From Chloroflexota bacterium (GTDB lineage: Bacteria > Chloroflexota > Dehalococcoidia > SHYM01): a stretch of 8,680 bases of DNA. The stretch covers positions 1 through 8,680 of the forward strand of contig JACQGV010000173.1 of NCBI GenBank assembly GCA_016199375.1. The letters run 5' to 3'. This document shows, in pieces, positions 6,183-8,680 of this stretch (position 1 is the first letter of the stretch; each line of letters starts with the position of its first letter). The notes beneath the pieces were generated by a model that was given only the letters and a program-made list of their open reading frames with translations, made no database searches and was not told where the DNA came from. Position numbers and translations under genes: made by a program.

Positions 6183-7010
6183 ATGCCACTGAAGAAGCCC
6201 AAACCGAAAACGCCAGGCACCCGGCATCTGGTGGCCCCGTCCTTTGAGGAGATCACCAGGTCCAAGCCGGAGCCCACGCTGCTGGAGCCTCTGAAGAAGA
6301 AGGCTGGGCGCAACGTGCGCGGCGTGGTCACCGTCCGCCACCGGGGTGGCGGCGCCAAGCGCGCCTACCGGCGTATTGACTTCAGGCGCGACAAGCTGGG
6401 CATCCCCGGCAAGGTGGTCTCCATCGAGTACGACCCTAACCGGACTGCCCGCATCGCCCTGGTCCAGTACGTGGACGGGGAGAAGCGGTACATCATCGCG
6501 CCCTGGGGCCTCAAAGTGGGAGACCCCATCATGGCGGGGCCCCAAGCGGAGATCAGGCCGGGCCATGCCCTCCCCATGGGCTCGATTCCCCTGGGGACCA
6601 CTATCCACAACGTGGAGCTCAACCACGGGCGCGGCGGCCAGCTGGCGCGGGGGGCGGGCGTGGCCGCCCAGCTCCTGGCCAAGGAGGAGGAGACCGTCCT
6701 GGTGCGCCTGCCCTCGGGCGAGGTGCGCCGGATCCGGGCCGATTGCATGGCCACGGTGGGCCAGGTGGGCAACCCTGACCACCAGAACATCAGTTGGGGC
6801 AAGGCGGGCAAGCTGCGACACAAGGGCTGGCGGCCCACGGTGCGGGGCTCGGCCATGAGCCCCCGCGATCACCCCCACGGTGGGGGAGAGGGCCGCACGC
6901 CCATCGGGATGCCGGGCCCCAAGAGCCCCTGGGGCAAGCCGACCCTGGGTAAGAAGACCCGCCGCAATCGGCGGAGCGATAGTCTCATCGTCAGGAGAAG
7001 GAGCAAGTAG
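6183..7010 (+). CDS. rplB: 50S ribosomal protein L2
   Basis: L2 is a primary 23S rRNA-binding protein needed for subunit association and for organising the peptidyl transferase region. ATG 6183 gives [15 protein letters not shown], the expected start, with GGAG (6170-6173) 9 nt upstream; an in-frame GTG at 6159 would add eight residues unlike the family. The product has 275 residues, the standard length. Visible motifs are [12 protein letters not shown] in the RNA-binding domain, [20 protein letters not shown] in the middle, and [16 protein letters not shown] near the C-terminus. His230 in that last motif corresponds to E. coli His229, the residue linked to peptidyl transferase function. rpsS starts 2 bp after its stop. 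Confidence 0.97.
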   Translation: MPLKKPKPKTPGTRHLVAPSFEEITRSKPEPTLLEPLKKKAGRNVRGVVTVRHRGGGAKRAYRRIDFRRDKLGIPGKVVSIEYDPNRTARIALVQYVDGEKRYIIAPWGLKVGDPIMAGPQAEIRPGHALPMGSIPLGTTIHNVELNHGRGGQLARGAGVAAQLLAKEEETVLVRLPSGEVRRIRADCMATVGQVGNPDHQNISWGKAGKLRHKGWRPTVRGSAMSPRDHPHGGGEGRTPIGMPGPKSPWGKPTLGKKTRRNRRSDSLIVRRRSK

Positions 7011-7012
7011 CC

Positions 7013-7333
7013 GTGTCGCGCTCCACCAAAAAAGGCCCCTTTGTGGAGCCCAAGCTGTTGCGGCGGGTGGAGGCTGCCTCCCGTGGCACAGCCAAGGTAG
7101 TGCTGAAGACCTACTCCCGGCCCTCAGTGGTTATCCCGCAGATGGTAGGGCTCACCATCGCGGTCCACGATGGCCGCCGCCATGTGCCGGTGTTCATCAC
7201 CGAGAACATGGTAGGGCATCGGTTGGGTGAGTTCGCCCCCACGCGGACCTTCAGGGGCCACTCCAGCAAGGCCGCGCGCGCCGCTGCCGTCAAGCCAGCC
7301 AGCGCGCCCCCAGCCAGCGCGCCCAAGGAGTAG
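7013..7333 (+). CDS. rpsS: 30S ribosomal protein S19
   Basis: S19 lies in the 30S head next to S13, contacting A-site tRNA and the inter-subunit bridge. The start is GTG at 7013 with AAGGAG (6998-7003) inside the end of rplB, giving [16 protein letters not shown]. Family motifs [20 protein letters not shown] and [18 protein letters not shown] are intact, and the core ends near residue 88. The last 15 or so residues ([14 protein letters not shown]) are an Ala/Pro tail encoded partly by a 15-bp tandem duplication. The total length of 106 is somewhat longer than the common 90-95. rplV follows 6 bp downstream, and its ribosome-binding site lies in the last rpsS codons. Confidence 0.96.
   Translation: MSRSTKKGPFVEPKLLRRVEAASRGTAKVVLKTYSRPSVVIPQMVGLTIAVHDGRRHVPVFITENMVGHRLGEFAPTRTFRGHSSKAARAAAVKPASAPPASAPKE
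7295..7324 (+). repeat. 15-bp tandem repeat in the S19 tail
   Basis: CCAGCCAGCGCGCCC occurs twice in direct tandem, at 7295-7309 and 7310-7324. The unit is a multiple of three, so it extends the S19 tail by five residues in frame, giving the doubled PASAP-type sequence. It looks like a recent slippage or duplication event. Confidence 0.85.
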
Positions 7334-7339
7334 GCCTGG

Positions 7340-7687
7340 ATGGAAGTAAGGGCCAGCACGCGGAACATCGGGATCTCGGCCAAGAAGCTCCGTCTGCTGG
7401 CGGACGCGGTGCGGGGCCGGCGGGTGGAGGAGGCGCTGCAGACGCTGCGCTACCTCCCGTCGCCCTCGGCCCGTCCCCTGGCCAAGGTGATCCAGGCGGC
7501 GGCGGCCAACGCCGAGAACAACTACCAGCTCCCGGGAGAGGGGCTGAGGTTGGTGAAGCTCTGGGTGGACGAGGGGCCTACGCTGAAGCGTATCCGGGCC
7601 AAGGCCCGGGGCCGGGCGGGGCCTATCCTCAAGCGGTCGTGCCGGATCACCGCCGTGGTTTCTGAGGAGGACGAGGGTGGGGCATAA
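7340..7687 (+). CDS. rplV: 50S ribosomal protein L22
   Basis: L22 binds all 23S rRNA domains, and its beta-hairpin lines the exit tunnel beside L4. The 115-residue product shows MEVRASTRNIGISAKKLRLL at the start, the helix region AKVIQAAAANAENNY, and the hairpin EGPTLKRIRAKARGRAGPIL at about 78-97. The ATG at 7340 has AAGGAG (7325-7330) at 9 nt, overlapping the end of rpsS. Its last 11 bases overlap the start of rpsC, and the rpsC Shine-Dalgarno lies within its acidic C-terminal codons (SEEDEGGA). The overlap points to translational coupling of L22 and S3. No resistance-type deletion is visible in the hairpin. Confidence 0.97.
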   Translation: MEVRASTRNIGISAKKLRLLADAVRGRRVEEALQTLRYLPSPSARPLAKVIQAAAANAENNYQLPGEGLRLVKLWVDEGPTLKRIRAKARGRAGPILKRSCRITAVVSEEDEGGA

Positions 7688-8680
7688 GACGCATCCTGTG
7701 GGCTTCCGGCTGGGCGTCATCCGCCCCTGGCAGAGCGTTTGGTACGCTGGGAAGGGCTACCGGGACCTCGTCCAAGATGACGTCAAGGTCCGGGGGCTGG
7801 TCAGGGGCAAGTACGGTGAGGGCGACGTTGCGCGGGTGGAGATCGAGCGCAATGCTAACCAGGTGACCGTCACGATCCACACCGCCAAGCCGGGCGTGGT
7901 CATCGGCCGCGGCGGGCAGCGGGTGGACGAGCTCCGGAACCTGCTGGAGAAGGAGACGGGCCGGCGGATGCGGCTGAACATCCAGGAGATCCGCCAGCCC
8001 GAGCTGGACGCCTACCTGGTGGCCCGCAACATCGCCGACCAACTCGAGCGACGGGTGGCGTACCGGCGGGCCATGAAGCAGGCGGTGCAGCGGACGCTGC
8101 AATCGGGCGCCCGCGGTATCCGCATCCGCTGCGCGGGCCGTCTGGGTGGGTCCGAGATGGCCCGGCGCGAGACCGAGCGCCAGGGGCGGGTGCCCCTGCA
8201 CACCCTGCGGGCCGACGTGGACTTCGGGCGCGCCGAAGCCACGACCACCCTCGGCAGGATCGGGGTCAAGGTCTGGATCTATCGCGGCGACGTGCTCCCC
8301 GAGCGGGCTGAGCGACCCGCCGCGGAGAAGGCCAAGGCGCCCGTGGCGGTGTCCGTGGGGGAGGCCGCTGCTCCGGCGCCGTCGCTGGCCCTGCCCGTGG
8401 GCGCCGTCAGCACGCCCGAGCCGGCCCGCGAGGTCGCGGTCGCCCCCGGTGAGACGGCCGGCGTGCCGCCCCCGGCGGCCACGGCCCCCAAGCCAGCGCG
8501 CGCCCGCCCCGCACGCCCCCGGTCTCCGCGTCCTAAGACAGAGGCCAAGGCCGAGACACCAACGGAAACCCCAGCCGCCGCGGGGCCGGGTGAGGCCCCG
8601 GTAGCAGCGGGGGAAGCCAAGCCGAGGGCCCCGCGCCGGCGTCCCTCCCGGCCTAAGGCGGCTGCAGAGGCGGCGCCCGC
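7677..8680 (+). CDS. rpsC: 30S ribosomal protein S3, 3' end cut by window
   Basis: S3 shapes the mRNA entry channel of the 30S subunit and contributes to helicase activity. The start is GTG at 7677, giving MGHKTHPVGFRLGV, with GAGGAGG (7664-7670) 6 nt upstream; it overlaps rplV by 11 bases in another frame. The KH-domain GXXG motif appears as VVIGRGGQRVDEL, and the C-terminal domain has GIRIRCAGRLGGSEMAR, LHTLRADVDFGRAEA and IGVKVWIYRGDVLP, ending near residue 208. The frame stays open to the window edge, at least 334 codons, so more than 125 residues of Ala/Pro/Arg/Glu-rich, presumably disordered sequence follow. S3 is usually about 210-240 residues, so this tail is exceptional. The end lies outside the window. 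Confidence 0.95.
   Translation, partial: MGHKTHPVGFRLGVIRPWQSVWYAGKGYRDLVQDDVKVRGLVRGKYGEGDVARVEIERNANQVTVTIHTAKPGVVIGRGGQRVDELRNLLEKETGRRMRLNIQEIRQPELDAYLVARNIADQLERRVAYRRAMKQAVQRTLQSGARGIRIRCAGRLGGSEMARRETERQGRVPLHTLRADVDFGRAEATTTLGRIGVKVWIYRGDVLPERAERPAAEKAKAPVAVSVGEAAAPAPSLALPVGAVSTPEPAREVAVAPGETAGVPPPAATAPKPARARPARPRSPRPKTEAKAETPTETPAAAGPGEAPVAAGEAKPRAPRRRPSRPKAAAEAAP

Noticed and set aside
8146..8604. A 152-codon frame inside the rpsC tail
   Set aside because: It is an out-of-frame shadow of the S3 C-terminal region, rich in Pro/Arg/Ser from GC-rich codons, without its own start signals.

Overview
The window is a GC-rich stretch of one forward-strand translation operon in which the str genes (rpsL, rpsG, fusA) run directly into the S10 genes (rpsJ, rplC, rplD, rplW, rplB, rpsS, rplV, rpsC). 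The protein sequences are bacterial. The S12 insertion, the tail-bearing L4, S19 and S3, and the GC-rich coding style suggest a Chloroflexota lineage, perhaps Dehalococcoidia. That placement is inference from remembered sequences, not a computed phylogeny.

Layout: bases 1-137 hold no gene I can defend. A near-consensus sigma-70 promoter (TTGACA, 17 bp, TATACT) at 138-166 feeds a leader of about 70 nt with two possible hairpins and a U-run, then rpsL (GTG start at 244) and rpsG. A 129-bp gap after rpsG carries a strong intrinsic-terminator-like hairpin and a second GC-rich hairpin, but no convincing promoter. fusA, rpsJ, an inserted redox gene, rplC, rplD, rplW, rplB, rpsS, rplV and rpsC follow with gaps of 20 bp or less; rplV and rpsC overlap. 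The tuf gene often found between fusA and rpsJ is absent. rpsC runs off the window with an unusually long Ala/Pro/Arg-rich tail.

The main discovery candidate is the gene between rpsJ and rplC (3746-4468). It encodes a thioredoxin-fold protein resembling the iodothyronine-deiodinase/redoxin family, and its frame is interrupted only by a TGA at 3920-3922, exactly where the catalytic Cys or Sec of the family sits (FGAIT-U-PPC). The frame resumes with clear family sequence and stays open to 4468. Just downstream of the TGA is a perfect 6-bp hairpin with a GGU loop, at the position expected for a bacterial SECIS element. TGA is an ordinary stop for rpsL and fusA, so general TGA reassignment is unlikely. 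I read this as a 240-residue selenoprotein that conventional gene calling would split or start late.

How the parts work together: S12, S7, S10, S19 and S3 build the small subunit, L3, L4, L23, L2 and L22 the large subunit, and EF-G drives translocation. The selenoprotein is tightly embedded, since the rplC ribosome-binding site lies in its last codons. Selenocysteine decoding could therefore influence translation of the downstream ribosomal genes. That link is inference.
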